Shown piece after piece: positions 8,925 through 17,543 of a stretch of 64,000 nucleotides of DNA. The notes under the pieces were generated by a model. It worked only from the letters and a program-made list of their open reading frames with translations, had not been told where the DNA came from and did not search any database. A program made the translations under genes and the position numbers. The DNA lies in contig NZ_JAGGLC010000002.1 in assembly GCF_017874235.1 (NCBI RefSeq), positions 372,001-436,000 of the forward strand, in the 5' to 3' direction. This stretch comes from Halolamina salifodinae (GTDB taxonomy: Archaea; Halobacteriota; Halobacteria; Halobacteriales; Haloferacaceae). Every line of letters begins with the position of its first letter. Position 1 is the first letter of the stretch.

Positions 8925-10051
8925 ACCCCGACCGGCTCCCCGGCCCGATTGCGGGCCTCATGGGCCGGCTGGTCGACGCCTCCGCGGGCGAGCGACTGGC
9001 AGTCAGTGTCGCCGCGCTGTTGACCGCCATCCTGATCGGGGGCGTCGTCACGCTGGTCGCGGGCGTGTTCGCGACCTGTTCGGACCCGATTCTCGGGCCG
9101 TTCTGCTACAACCCTCTCGCCGTCTATCGCTACCTGTTCCTGGCGCCGCTGTCCGACCCGTTCGTGCTCCAGGAGACGCTGAAGAACTCCGCGCTGTTGC
9201 TGTTCACGGGGCTGGCCGTCGCCGTCTCGTTTCGCGCGGGCCTGTTCAACATCGGGACGCAGGGCCAACTCGTGCTCGGTGCGCTCGCGGCCGCGCTGGT
9301 CGCCGTCCGGGTCGGTCCGGCAGCGCCGGACGGCGCAGTCGGCGGCGTGCTGATCGCGGGCGTGGCGATGCTCGCAGGCGCCGTCGTCGGGGGGCTCTAC
9401 GCCGCCATCCCGGGCGCGCTGAAAGCCTACGCCGACGCGAACGAGGTCATCACCACCATCATGCTCAACTTCATCGCGAGCGACGTGGCGTTCTTCCTCG
9501 TCTCGGCGTACTTCCAGAAGCCCGGCAGCGGGAGCGTCGAGACGCGTGACGTGCCCGCGGCCGCGACGTTCGGCCCGGGACTCGCGCTGGCGATGGCGGT
9601 GCTGCTCGTGCTCGCGGTCACCTACCTGCTCTGGGGCACCGCGTTCGGCTACGACCTCCGGACCGCCGGGATCCAGCCCGACGCCGCGGACTACGCCGGC
9701 GTCGACGCCAAGCGCATGATGGTCACGAGCATGACCCTTTCGGGGGCCATCGGCGGCCTCGGTGGCGCGGTCTGGGTGCTGATGTCGGTCGGGCGCTGGG
9801 TCAACGGCGTCCCCGCGCTCGGCTTCGACGGCATCACCGTCTCGGTGCTGGCGAGCAACAACCCCCTCGGGGTGCTGTTCGCCGGGCCGCTGTTCGGCTC
9901 GATGCAGGCCGGCAGCCTCTCTATCGACTTCCAACTGGGCGTGCCCCGACAGCTCGTCGGCGTCATCCGGGGGCTGGTGATCCTGCTGGTCGCCATGCCG
10001 GAGCTCTTCCGGACGCTCGGCGTGCGCTGGGGTATGGGGGGTGTACGATGA
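8921..10051 (+). CDS. ABC transporter permease (YufP-type)
   Basis: 376 aa polytopic permease of the branched-chain/BMP importer class (COG4603). It has about nine hydrophobic helices. The conserved RAGLFNIGTQGQLVLGALAA segment near residue 105 and the ANEVITTIMLNFIA coupling region near 170 are visible. It starts with GTG, overlapping the stop of the ATPase gene (GTGA), so translation is coupled. It ends overlapping the second permease (ATGA). Confidence 0.92.
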   Translation: MNPDRLPGPIAGLMGRLVDASAGERLAVSVAALLTAILIGGVVTLVAGVFATCSDPILGPFCYNPLAVYRYLFLAPLSDPFVLQETLKNSALLLFTGLAVAVSFRAGLFNIGTQGQLVLGALAAALVAVRVGPAAPDGAVGGVLIAGVAMLAGAVVGGLYAAIPGALKAYADANEVITTIMLNFIASDVAFFLVSAYFQKPGSGSVETRDVPAAATFGPGLALAMAVLLVLAVTYLLWGTAFGYDLRTAGIQPDAADYAGVDAKRMMVTSMTLSGAIGGLGGAVWVLMSVGRWVNGVPALGFDGITVSVLASNNPLGVLFAGPLFGSMQAGSLSIDFQLGVPRQLVGVIRGLVILLVAMPELFRTLGVRWGMGGVR

Positions 10052-11316
10052 GACCGAGCCCGACCCGGCGGCTCGCCGGTCTCGGTGCCTTCGTGCTCGC
10101 CGTCATCATGCTCACAGCTATCGTCGAGCTATTCCCGAACACCGTCGTCGGGGCAGCCATCGGCGGGGCCTTGGCTACGGCGGGGTCGATTCTCGGGATC
10201 ATGGACTCGGCCTACGCCGCCTCGGCGCTCCGACTCTCGGTCCCCATCGCCTTCGCCGCGCTCGGGGGCATCTTCGCGGAACGCAGCGGCGTGATCAACA
10301 TCGGCCTCGAAGGGCTCCTGATCCTCTCGGCGTTCACCGGTGTCGCGGTCGCCCACTGGCTCACCGGCGACGGCACCACCGCGGTCGGTCCGGGGATCGT
10401 CCTACTGCTCGTGATCGCGGTGCTGCTCGCGGTCGCCGGCGCCCTGCTGGGGCTGCTCGGTGACACGACGGGGGAAATCGCGGTCCGCGCGGGTGGCGGC
10501 GTGCTCGCGACGGCCGCGCTCGCCGGTCTCACGGTCGCGCTCGCGGGGCCGACACTCGCAGCCACGTGGCTCGCGTTCTACACCGCGGTGCTGGTCAGTA
10601 CCGCGTTCGCGCTGCTGTTCGCGGTGGTCACCATCGAGTACCGCGCGGACCAGGTGATCGCGGGGCTGGCAGTCTGGCTGATCGCGCTGGGCGTGGCGCC
10701 GTTCGCCAGCAACGTGATCTGGGGCGCCGTCAACTCCCCGGGCGTCGACACGCTCGGCACGTGGACGGTGCCGGGGCTCTCGGAGCTACCCGTCCTCGGA
10801 ACGGTGCTGTTCAATGCCGGTCCGGTCGTCTACTTCCTGCTGCTGGCGACGCCGCTCTCGTGGTACGTGCTCGCCCACACCTCCTTCGGCTACTGGGTGC
10901 GTGCGAGCGGGGAGAACCCCAAAGCCCTCGACACCGCGGGCGTCGACGTGCGCCGGGTGCGCTACGCCGCCGTCCTGCTCTCGGGTGTGTTTTCGGGCAT
11001 CGGCGGCGCCGGCCTCTCGCTCGGCCGCGTGGGGAGCTTCGTCGGCAGCGGCACGACGATGATCGACGGCCGGGGCTGGATCGGCATCACCGCGATGCTG
11101 TTTGGCAACTACAACCCCTTCGGCGCGTTCGGCGCGTCGCTGCTGTTCGCGGCGCTGGACGCACTCCAGTTCCGCCTCCAGCAGCTCAACTACGCCGTCC
11201 CGGACTCGCTGATGCAGACGGTGCCGTACGTCACGGTCATCATCGTGCTCGCGCTGGTCGGGCGGACCCGAACCCCCGACGCGGCCGGCGAACACTACGA
11301 GAGCGACGAGGACTGA
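10048..11316 (+). CDS. ABC transporter permease (YufQ-type)
   Basis: 422 aa polytopic permease, the second membrane subunit (COG1079). The family hallmark ERSGVINIGLEGLLILSAF lies near residue 78, and KALDTAGVDVRRVRY matches the cytoplasmic coupling loop. It has an extra-long hydrophobic middle (about residues 110-210) compared with bacterial YufQ. This is common in haloarchaeal members. Last gene of the operon. A T-run (cctttttcg, about 11325) follows the stop and may be the terminator. Confidence 0.92.
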   Translation: MRPSPTRRLAGLGAFVLAVIMLTAIVELFPNTVVGAAIGGALATAGSILGIMDSAYAASALRLSVPIAFAALGGIFAERSGVINIGLEGLLILSAFTGVAVAHWLTGDGTTAVGPGIVLLLVIAVLLAVAGALLGLLGDTTGEIAVRAGGGVLATAALAGLTVALAGPTLAATWLAFYTAVLVSTAFALLFAVVTIEYRADQVIAGLAVWLIALGVAPFASNVIWGAVNSPGVDTLGTWTVPGLSELPVLGTVLFNAGPVVYFLLLATPLSWYVLAHTSFGYWVRASGENPKALDTAGVDVRRVRYAAVLLSGVFSGIGGAGLSLGRVGSFVGSGTTMIDGRGWIGITAMLFGNYNPFGAFGASLLFAALDALQFRLQQLNYAVPDSLMQTVPYVTVIIVLALVGRTRTPDAAGEHYESDED

Positions 11317-11396
11317 GCGCGCGGCCTTTTTCGACGGTTCTCACCCCCCGCCGTCGTGATAAAGAGTTTTGCACCCTCCCACCCGATAGTTGGCAA

Positions 11397-12761
11397 ATGA
11401 GTACACACGAGTACGACATCGTCGTCGTCGGCTCGGGCACGTCCGGCTGTTACGCGGCCGCGACGGCCGCCCACGAGGGTCTGGACGTGGCCGTCGTCGA
11501 GCGCAAGGACGAGACGGAGGCGGGCCACATCGCCTGCGGCGACGCCCTGAAGGGCGCGGACTCGTTCCCGGACGCGATCCCCAAATCCAAGATCGAGTCC
11601 TCGTTCACCAACACCGGCGTCGACCACGGGCGCTTCGAGATCCCCTCCGAAGACACGGTGCTCGACATCCCCGTGCCGGGCGAACTCGCGGTCATCGACC
11701 GCTGGGAGTACGGCCGGAAGATCATCGAGGCCACCGAGGCCGCCGGCGCGGAGTTCCACTACGGCACGGTCGTCAGCGACGTGCTCCAGGAGAACGGCCG
11801 TGTCACCGGCGTCCGCGGCAAGCGCAAGGGTGAGGTCGAGACGTTCCACGCCGACATCACCATCGACGCCGCCGGCGCGCTCTCGGTGCTGCAGGACAAC
11901 GCCGACCTCTCGAACGCCACCTTCGACACCAACGTCTCCTACTCGCAGTTCTGCTCGGCGTACCGCGAAATCGTCGAAGTCCCGGAGCCAGTCGACTGGG
12001 ACGACGCCCTCGTCTTCAAGCCGACCGACCGCGCCTCGGGCTACCTCTGGTACTTCCCGCGCACGCCGACGACCATCAACGTCGGGCTGGGCTTCCAGAT
12101 GACTGAGGAGCCGATGAAGCTGGTACAGGACCTCAAGAAGGACCTCCGGAACCGCCCCGAGTTCGAGGGCGCTGAGGTCGTCGACAAACTCGGCGCCGCG
12201 CTCCCGACCCGCCGGCCGTACGACTCCGCGACGGCGCCGGGGATGGTCGCCGTTGGCGACGCCGCCGGCCTCGTCAACCCCACAACGGGGGGTGGCATCG
12301 CCGGCGCCGCCTACTCCGGGCAGTACGCCGCCGAAGAGGCCATCGCGGCCATCTCGGGCGGTCGCACGGACGAGGAGCTCTGGCGCTACAACGAGCGCGT
12401 CATGGAGCATTTCGGCGCGCGCTACGCCGCACTCGACGTGTACAACATCCTCTCGACGGCCGTCGAGGTCGACGAACTCACGTCGATGCTCGCCTCGCTG
12501 CCGGGCGAACCCATCGCCGAGGCGCTCTACTCCGGGAAAGCCTCCATCGGCCCGCGGACCGCGCTCCAGACGCTGCGCGGGGCAATCGGCCACCTCGACC
12601 AGCTATGGGAGATCTATCAGGTCCGGAACCTTGCCGAGGAACTGCTGGACCACTACGAGTCCTACCCGGACCGACCCTCGGCGCTGCCGCGTTGGCAGGA
12701 CCAGCGCGACTCCATCATGGAGCGCGTCTACGAGCAGACCGGTGCGGACCCCAAGTACTGA
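11397..12761 (+). CDS. Geranylgeranyl reductase family FAD protein (archaeal lipid saturation)
   Basis: 454 aa flavoprotein of the digeranylgeranylglycerophospholipid reductase family, which saturates isoprenoid chains of archaeal membrane lipids or related prenyl quinones. FAD-binding GSGTSG is at residues 12-17. The active-site-like GHIACGDALKG lies near 48-58, and the second FAD motif VGDAAGLVNPTTGGG is near 285. Length fits the family. A TATA-like gataaagag about 35-40 bases upstream supports the ATG at 11397. A T-rich stretch (cctttttctg, 12768) follows the stop. Confidence 0.88.
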   Translation: MSTHEYDIVVVGSGTSGCYAAATAAHEGLDVAVVERKDETEAGHIACGDALKGADSFPDAIPKSKIESSFTNTGVDHGRFEIPSEDTVLDIPVPGELAVIDRWEYGRKIIEATEAAGAEFHYGTVVSDVLQENGRVTGVRGKRKGEVETFHADITIDAAGALSVLQDNADLSNATFDTNVSYSQFCSAYREIVEVPEPVDWDDALVFKPTDRASGYLWYFPRTPTTINVGLGFQMTEEPMKLVQDLKKDLRNRPEFEGAEVVDKLGAALPTRRPYDSATAPGMVAVGDAAGLVNPTTGGGIAGAAYSGQYAAEEAIAAISGGRTDEELWRYNERVMEHFGARYAALDVYNILSTAVEVDELTSMLASLPGEPIAEALYSGKASIGPRTALQTLRGAIGHLDQLWEIYQVRNLAEELLDHYESYPDRPSALPRWQDQRDSIMERVYEQTGADPKY

Positions 12762-12779
12762 GAGCGCCTTTTTCTGCCG

Positions 12780-12896
12780 TGTTGAATAGCGGCCTCTGAG
12801 ATGAGATGAAGCCGAACCGGGTTCGAGACCACTACTGTTAGAGGCTCATAAGGCAAGCCAACTTGTAGCTGTCCACGAAGACACCGCTATTCAACA
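12780..12896. mobile_element. Possible MITE with 13-bp perfect terminal inverted repeats
   Basis: The 13-mer TGTTGAATAGCGG at 12780-12792 is exactly repeated in inverted orientation at 12884-12896 (CCGCTATTCAACA). It encloses 91 bases without an ORF. The repeats extend imperfectly inward. Size (117 bp) and structure fit a non-autonomous IS derivative. I could not see convincing target-site duplications. A long-stem RNA structure or terminator is the alternative. Confidence 0.5.
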
Positions 12897-13012
12897 GAGC
12901 AGAATATTCCACTCAAGGAATCCTCACGCTGTAGTTCGGAGAGGGTGCCGATGGCAGAACCCAGCCCCAATTAGGCGGGAAATTTACCTTATTGGAGCAC
13001 TCACTTCCATGT

Positions 13013-13276
13013 ATGTCGAGTGGGTCGGAGAACCAGAATCGGATCGAAGCGAAGTCGACCGTCAACGACAGCTACGGGACAACGATTCCGTCGGAGATCC
13101 GAAAGGCGTTGGGCGAGAAGATCGAACCAGGCGACACAGTTCGATGGGTTGTTTCGGATGGGGAGCTCTCACTGGAGATCGTCCACGAACGCTACGGAGC
13201 GTTCGAAGACGCAGCGCCGTTCGACGGCCCGGAGTGGGACGGCGAGGAAGTTGCCGAAGGCACGTGGATCCAGTAG
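13013..13276 (+). CDS. AbrB/SpoVT-type antitoxin (VapB-like)
   Basis: 87 aa. A swapped-hairpin AbrB DNA-binding fold (AKSTVNDSYGTTIPSEIRKALG, with EPGDTVRW after it) is followed by an acidic C-terminal tail expected to bind the toxin. The start at 13013 (MSSGSENQ) is favoured over a Met seven codons earlier, since a TATA-like aatttacctta lies about 30 bases upstream. Its stop is immediately followed by the PIN gene ATG with no spacer, the standard antitoxin-toxin arrangement. Confidence 0.82.
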   Translation: MSSGSENQNRIEAKSTVNDSYGTTIPSEIRKALGEKIEPGDTVRWVVSDGELSLEIVHERYGAFEDAAPFDGPEWDGEEVAEGTWIQ

Positions 13277-13714
13277 ATGCCGGAAGTCATCATCGACGCG
13301 AATGTCGTACTGGACGCACGTAACTCGAACGCCAAGCGTCACGACATCGCAGCGGAGATTTTCGGCGGAATCGACAGGGGTGAGTTGCCTCGTGCGAGGC
13401 TGGTAAACTACGTCGTCCCCGAGATTCTCCACCCGATTCAGAAGCGGATCAGCAAGTCAACTGCGACAGAGACACTCGAACTCCTCCAAGAGAGCCGCGG
13501 CTTTGAGTTCGTCCACATCCCGAAAGGGATCCACTCGAAGGGCGAGCGGCTGTTCCGCCTCCACGAGTCGTCCGGCCCCGAGTGGGTAGACTCGGTCATT
13601 GCCGCATATATGCTGTCCAACGACATCGAGTACGTCTATTCTTTCGACGACGACTTCGATGCGTTTGACGGGATAACCCGACTGAATACTGCAACTGACC
13701 CGTTCACGCCGTAG
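13277..13714 (+). CDS. PIN-domain protein (VapC-like toxin)
   Basis: 145 aa PIN-fold ribonuclease. It has the first acidic residues in IIDANVVLDA (Asp7), a middle Glu in VPEIL, the downstream WVDSVIAAYM helix, and the last acids in YSFDDDFDAFDGI. This gives the four-acid metal site of active VapC proteins. VapC toxins cut tRNA or rRNA and are held by the upstream antitoxin, which also autoregulates the pair. The position next to IS-like debris fits a mobile addiction module. Confidence 0.85.
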   Translation: MPEVIIDANVVLDARNSNAKRHDIAAEIFGGIDRGELPRARLVNYVVPEILHPIQKRISKSTATETLELLQESRGFEFVHIPKGIHSKGERLFRLHESSGPEWVDSVIAAYMLSNDIEYVYSFDDDFDAFDGITRLNTATDPFTP

Positions 13715-13791
13715 CTGGGAGTTGTCGTCGGCCACCCCTTCTGCCAGACCTATCGAGTACAGCCCATGTCTGTGGCTTCTCGCCCGCCTAG

Positions 13792-13953
13792 TCTGTCGAT
13801 GACGTGTCGTACTACGCGGCCATCGGTCAGTACGCACAAGCGTGGGGTGAAGATTTCCTTCGAAAGAGGCGGGCACTGGAGTTAGACTGGTCCGACCGGC
13901 TTTACGCTTCCGCAGACGAACACCCTACAGGAGCTACCGACCCGTTCGGCTAA
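13792..13953 (+). pseudogene. Possible C-terminal gene remnant, no start codon
   Basis: An open frame of about 53 codons ending at TAA 13951-13953, preceded in frame by a TAG at 13789. It reads SYYAAIGQYAQAWGEDFL then an acidic C-terminus, which looks protein-like in composition. It has no initiator and no recognisable family. It partly overlaps the HEAT remnant on the other strand. It may be random sequence. Confidence 0.25.
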
Positions 13954-14230
13954 GCGTCCACGACGCACGCGTCCGGACGTCGACGTTCTCGTCCTCATCA
14001 ACGCGTTTCCGCAAGGTCGTCCTCATCAACGCGTTTCCGCAACGTCGGTTCTGTCTCACGCGCAGCGAGGTAATCAAGCGCCCAGCAGGCGTTCTCACGA
14101 ACGATTGGGTGGTCGTCTTCGGGCAACTCGGTGAACGTCGACGTCACCAGGTCCTCGACGATGTCCATCGCGACATTCGGGTACTCGCCGACGATCCAGC
14201 CGAGTCCAGCGACGGCATTCAGATACCGAT
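13934..14230 (-). pseudogene. HEAT-repeat protein remnant with duplication frameshift
   Basis: Reading right to left, the frame gives YLNAVAGLGWIVGEYP, then PIVRENACWALDYLAARE, then TLRKRVDEDD: HEAT/PBS-lyase-like repeats as in many haloarchaeal proteins. It then hits a stop created by a 28-base tandem duplication. Beyond the duplication the original frame resumes as ENVDVRTRASWTLS. The 5' side is cut at the end of the proline dehydrogenase gene and overlaps it out of frame. There is no start codon. This is a truncated, frameshifted relic. Confidence 0.6.
13989..14042. repeat. 26-bp tandem direct repeat (28-bp period)
   Basis: The same 26 bases (core CCTCATCAACGCGTTTCC) occur at 13989-14014 and 14017-14042, separated by 2 bases. 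The 28-base period is not a multiple of three. It shifts the HEAT-repeat frame, so this is the lesion that breaks the remnant. Confidence 0.85.
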
Positions 14231-15058
14231 CACTGCCCGCGCCGCAAAGAGCGCGTTCTCCTTACGTTCGCGGACGCGCCGGTAGAAGTACGAGAGCCAC
14301 TTGTCGCCATACGGCGCATACTGCCATACTGGGACGTCCTCGGCGGCGAGACGGCGCTGGGCGTCCTCACGAACGCCCATCAGCATCTGAATCTCGTAGT
14401 CGGTATCATGCTCCGCCCCAAGCCGATGGGCTAACTCAATCATTTTCGGATCATGACTACCGACTGCGATGCCTCGATCTCTGTGCTCAAACAAGTACTC
14501 CAGTTCCTCTTCGTACGCTTCGTCGATACGCGCCTTATCGGTATGCGCGATAGACCCCGGCTCGTCGTAGGCTCCTTTTACCAGTCGGATTTTGCCAGGC
14601 ACGTCGACAGTTCGGTTGAGGTCCTCAGCAGTACGCTTGAGGTTCGCCTGGATACATTGTCCGACTGTCCAAGGATACTCCGTTGCGAGGTCGACAAATG
14701 TATCGAGCGTGGCGTCGGTCGTGTCTGCATCCTCCATGTCACACCAGACGAACACGTCGTGTTCGTGGGCGTGGTCGACGATGCGACGGAGGTTCTCGGC
14801 GAAGAGGTCGTCCGAGATATCGATCCCGATCTGTGACGGCTTGACTGACACGCATGCCGTGATATCACGAGCGGCCATCTCTGAGATCAGGTTGACGTAC
14901 GAGGTAGCATCACTCCGGGCGGGATCAGTCTCATCGTAGTGTTCACCGAGGAGGTTCAGGATGACACCAACGTCGTCGTCGTTCATCGACTGAGTGTGGT
15001 CGAGCGCTGATTCGGGAGATTCACCGGCGACGAACCGGCTTGCGATAGGTGGAATCAT
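14219..15058 (-). CDS. putA: Proline dehydrogenase
   Basis: 279 aa, the size of monofunctional PRODH, an FAD TIM-barrel that oxidises L-proline to 1-pyrroline-5-carboxylate. Visible features are SVKPSQIGIDIS near residue 92, FVWCDMEDADTTDATLD near 124, RLVKGAYDEP near 178, GSHDPKMIE near 220 and the C-terminal substrate helix YFYRRVRERKENALF. The nearest P5C dehydrogenase-like gene lies 14 kb away at 29079, so the pathway is split. Its last codons overlap the HEAT-repeat relic, so the C-terminus sits at a rearrangement junction but still looks intact. Confidence 0.88.
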   Translation of the reverse strand: MIPPIASRFVAGESPESALDHTQSMNDDDVGVILNLLGEHYDETDPARSDATSYVNLISEMAARDITACVSVKPSQIGIDISDDLFAENLRRIVDHAHEHDVFVWCDMEDADTTDATLDTFVDLATEYPWTVGQCIQANLKRTAEDLNRTVDVPGKIRLVKGAYDEPGSIAHTDKARIDEAYEEELEYLFEHRDRGIAVGSHDPKMIELAHRLGAEHDTDYEIQMLMGVREDAQRRLAAEDVPVWQYAPYGDKWLSYFYRRVRERKENALFAARAVIGI

Positions 15059-15117
15059 ATGTTGATGGATGTGGATTGATGTGTTGGACAGGTGTCGAAA
15101 TTGGCGCGGCTTCGAAC

Positions 15118-16224
15118 CTAGAGTATTCGAAGGTCCCGTGAGCTGGTAGAGAGTACGGCCGATCCGTCCTCAGTCACGACTACGTCGTCCTCGATCCGGA
15201 CGCCTCCGAGGCCGGGAACGTAGATGCCGGGCTCGACCGTGACGGCATGCCCGGGCTCTAGCGTTCCGTCGTTCCCTTCAACGAGATACGGAGGCTCGTG
15301 ACCTTCGAGTCCGAGCCCGTGTCCAACACGGTGGGGGAAGTACTCGCCGTATCCCGCATCCTCGATGACAGTCCGGGCAGCACGGTCGATCTCCTGGAAC
15401 TCGACGCCGGGCTCGACACAGTCACGGGCGGCCGCGGCAGCTTCCTGAACAACGTTGTAAATCTCGACTAGCTCCGATTCCGGTTCGCCAACGGCCACGG
15501 TTCGCGTGATGTCCGAGTAGTACCCTTCGTAGATGACCCCCGCATCGATCATCACGAGGTCGCCGTCCTCCACAGCACGGGACCCTGTATTCGCGTGGGC
15601 GTGGGCGGTCCGTTCACCGCTCGTGACGATACCGACCCCGTACGCGTCCGCGTCACTCTCCATGACACGTTTCTTGATCTCCGTCTCGATATCGATCTCG
15701 GTCATGCCGGGCTCGATCAGCTCGAAAACGTCCTGGAAGATCCCTTCGATAATCTCAACAGCGGTACGCATCCGCTCAATCTCGCCATCATCCTTCCGGG
15801 ACCGGACGGCCGCGACAGCGTTCTCGACATCGACAACCTCCTCACCATCAGGGGCGAACACTTCCCGTTCGAGTAGCCGCGTCGAGCGGAACTCGGCGCC
15901 GATCGGCTCGGGGATCGTTCGCTCGTCCGTGAGCCGCTCGAACGCGCCCTGGGCCGCGATGACAGGATCGGTCGCGTCCTCGTACGTGTACCGCTCTGCG
16001 TCCGGGAGCGATTCCTCAATACGGTCGCCCTCCAGTTCCGGGTGAACGACCACAGGAGAGCCGTCTCGGAACAGAAACACGAGCGTCGGGCGCTCGCTCT
16101 TGTGCATCTTCAACCCCGTGAAATACCGCAGAGTTTCACCGGGAGACAGCGCAACCACGTCGACGTTGCCTGGGAGGGTCCCGAATAGTCGTGTGACTCT
16201 ATCGCTATTGCTATGGCTTGCCAT
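15118..16224 (-). CDS. M24 Xaa-Pro aminopeptidase-like protein, canonical metal site
   Basis: 368 aa. Creatinase N-terminal domain (about 1-135), then an M24 metallopeptidase 'pita-bread' domain. All five metal ligands are visible: D227 in MIDAGVIYEG, D238 in YYSDITRT, His in HRVGHGLGLEGH, Glu in VEPGIYVPG, Glu in VRIEDDV. Likely releases an N-terminal residue before proline, or hydrolyses Xaa-Pro dipeptides. It is divergent from the creatinase-like gene at 16362. A TTTATACT box about 27 bases upstream of the ATG supports the start. Its N-terminus is partly copied in the fragment at 49471. Confidence 0.88.
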   Translation of the reverse strand: MASHSNSDRVTRLFGTLPGNVDVVALSPGETLRYFTGLKMHKSERPTLVFLFRDGSPVVVHPELEGDRIEESLPDAERYTYEDATDPVIAAQGAFERLTDERTIPEPIGAEFRSTRLLEREVFAPDGEEVVDVENAVAAVRSRKDDGEIERMRTAVEIIEGIFQDVFELIEPGMTEIDIETEIKKRVMESDADAYGVGIVTSGERTAHAHANTGSRAVEDGDLVMIDAGVIYEGYYSDITRTVAVGEPESELVEIYNVVQEAAAAARDCVEPGVEFQEIDRAARTVIEDAGYGEYFPHRVGHGLGLEGHEPPYLVEGNDGTLEPGHAVTVEPGIYVPGLGGVRIEDDVVVTEDGSAVLSTSSRDLRIL

Positions 16225-16361
16225 GGTAGTTCAATCGTCATGACCAGTATAAATCTGTGTGAATGCGATGATCTCGCCGGATCAAGCGATTGCGGCGGGA
16301 GCTTCCGGCAATCAATACCTCTTTCTCAGGGGTATTAGGTTGTAGATAGTGACCGAATAGC
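16225..16361. promoter_or_regulatory. Divergent promoter region between two M24 genes
   Basis: 137 bases between the canonical M24 gene (leftward) and the creatinase-like operon (rightward). Leftward: a TATA box AGATTTATACTGG read on the minus strand (about 16245-16257). Rightward: GGGGTATTAGG at 16329-16339, about 25-30 bases before the ATG at 16362. The CTAATACCC core of the latter recurs inverted at 24159-24167 before the IclR gene, so it may be a regulator site as well as a TATA box. Confidence 0.45.
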
Positions 16362-17540
16362 ATGGCAGATCTAGCCATAAGCAGCAGGGAACACGAAAGT
16401 CGACGCACCGAACTCCTCGACCGGGCGTCCGCAGATGGGCACGACGGTGTCGTCCTGTTCGGCGCGTTGGATATCCAGTACGCGACCGGGATGTACCACT
16501 TGCCCACAGAGCGTCCTTGTATCGTCGGGATGACTCGGGAACGGGTTGAGGCGGTCGTCCCCCGACTGGAGAAGGAGCATGCCGAGCGCGAGGAGTTCCC
16601 CTTCGACGATGTAACCGCCTACTTCGATTATCCGCAAGGGGACCCGATGCAACGCGCAGCCGAGATGTGCGAACGACTCGGGATCGCCGACGGGTCCATC
16701 GCGGCTGATGCTGATGGGAGCCCAGCACGCAACGGGTACTCCGGCCCCGCGCTATCGGACGTGATCCCCGGCTCTGTCGACGTGACTGAGTACATCACCG
16801 ACATGCGCGAAGTCAAGTCTGCGGCCGAAATCGATCTGATCCGGGAGGCTAGCGTATGGGCGAACTACGCCCACCGCCTCCTGCAAGAGAAAATCGAACC
16901 GGGACGGCGACCGGTCACGATCAGTAGCGAGGTCGAAGCCGAAGGGACGAAAGTCATGCTCGATACGCTGGGTGACCGATTCGAGATGACTGACTGGAGT
17001 GCTCCGGTAATGTGTAAGTTCACGACGGGCGACGTGACCGCCGAGCCCCACAGCGTGGACCAGACGAACCGCATCCAGCAGGGAGACAACATCGTCTCCA
17101 TCGTTAAACCCACCGTCGGTGGCTACACCACGGAACTCGAACGAACCATGTTCGTCGGGGAGCCCTCGGCGGAGCAGCGAGGGTACTTCGATATTATGTC
17201 GGAGGCACAGGATCTAGCCATCGAAGCCATCGCGCCCGGTGTAGAGTATGCAGCCGTCGAAGAGACAGTAGTCGACTACTTCGAGGAACAGGGCGTTTCG
17301 GAATACACCAAACACCACGTTGGACACAATATCGGACTCGAGGGCCACGAGCGTCCCTTCCTCGACGTGGACTACGACGGGACAGTTCGTGAGGGCGAAC
17401 TGTACACCGTTGAGCCGGGGTTCTATGTTCCCGGTGTCGGCGGGTTCCGGCACTCTGATACAGTAGTCGTCACCGAGGATGGAACTGAGCCGCTGACGTA
17501 CTACGAACGAGACATTGACGCGCTCACGGTTAATTTCTAG
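16362..17540 (+). CDS. Creatinase-type M24 protein lacking metal ligands
   Basis: 392 aa. Creatinase N-domain (about 1-150) and M24-fold C-domain (about 155-390). The M24 metal site is lost: the first Asp position reads SIVKPTVGG, the second Asp is Glu in GYTTELERTM, and the last Glu is Ser in GGFRHSDTV. The catalytic His (HHVGHNIGLEGH) and Glu (VEPGFY) remain. Pseudomonas creatinase has the similar GYYTALERTLF, and the ectoine hydrolase group is also metal-free. So this is more likely a C-N hydrolase of a small cyclic or guanidino/amide compound than a peptidase. First gene of a three-gene operon. Confidence 0.82.
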   Translation: MADLAISSREHESRRTELLDRASADGHDGVVLFGALDIQYATGMYHLPTERPCIVGMTRERVEAVVPRLEKEHAEREEFPFDDVTAYFDYPQGDPMQRAAEMCERLGIADGSIAADADGSPARNGYSGPALSDVIPGSVDVTEYITDMREVKSAAEIDLIREASVWANYAHRLLQEKIEPGRRPVTISSEVEAEGTKVMLDTLGDRFEMTDWSAPVMCKFTTGDVTAEPHSVDQTNRIQQGDNIVSIVKPTVGGYTTELERTMFVGEPSAEQRGYFDIMSEAQDLAIEAIAPGVEYAAVEETVVDYFEEQGVSEYTKHHVGHNIGLEGHERPFLDVDYDGTVREGELYTVEPGFYVPGVGGFRHSDTVVVTEDGTEPLTYYERDIDALTVNF

Positions 17541-17543
17541 ATA

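Noticed and set aside
13989-14042. Start of a CRISPR array
   Set aside because: Only two copies separated by 2 bases with no spacer. It is a tandem duplication inside a coding relic.
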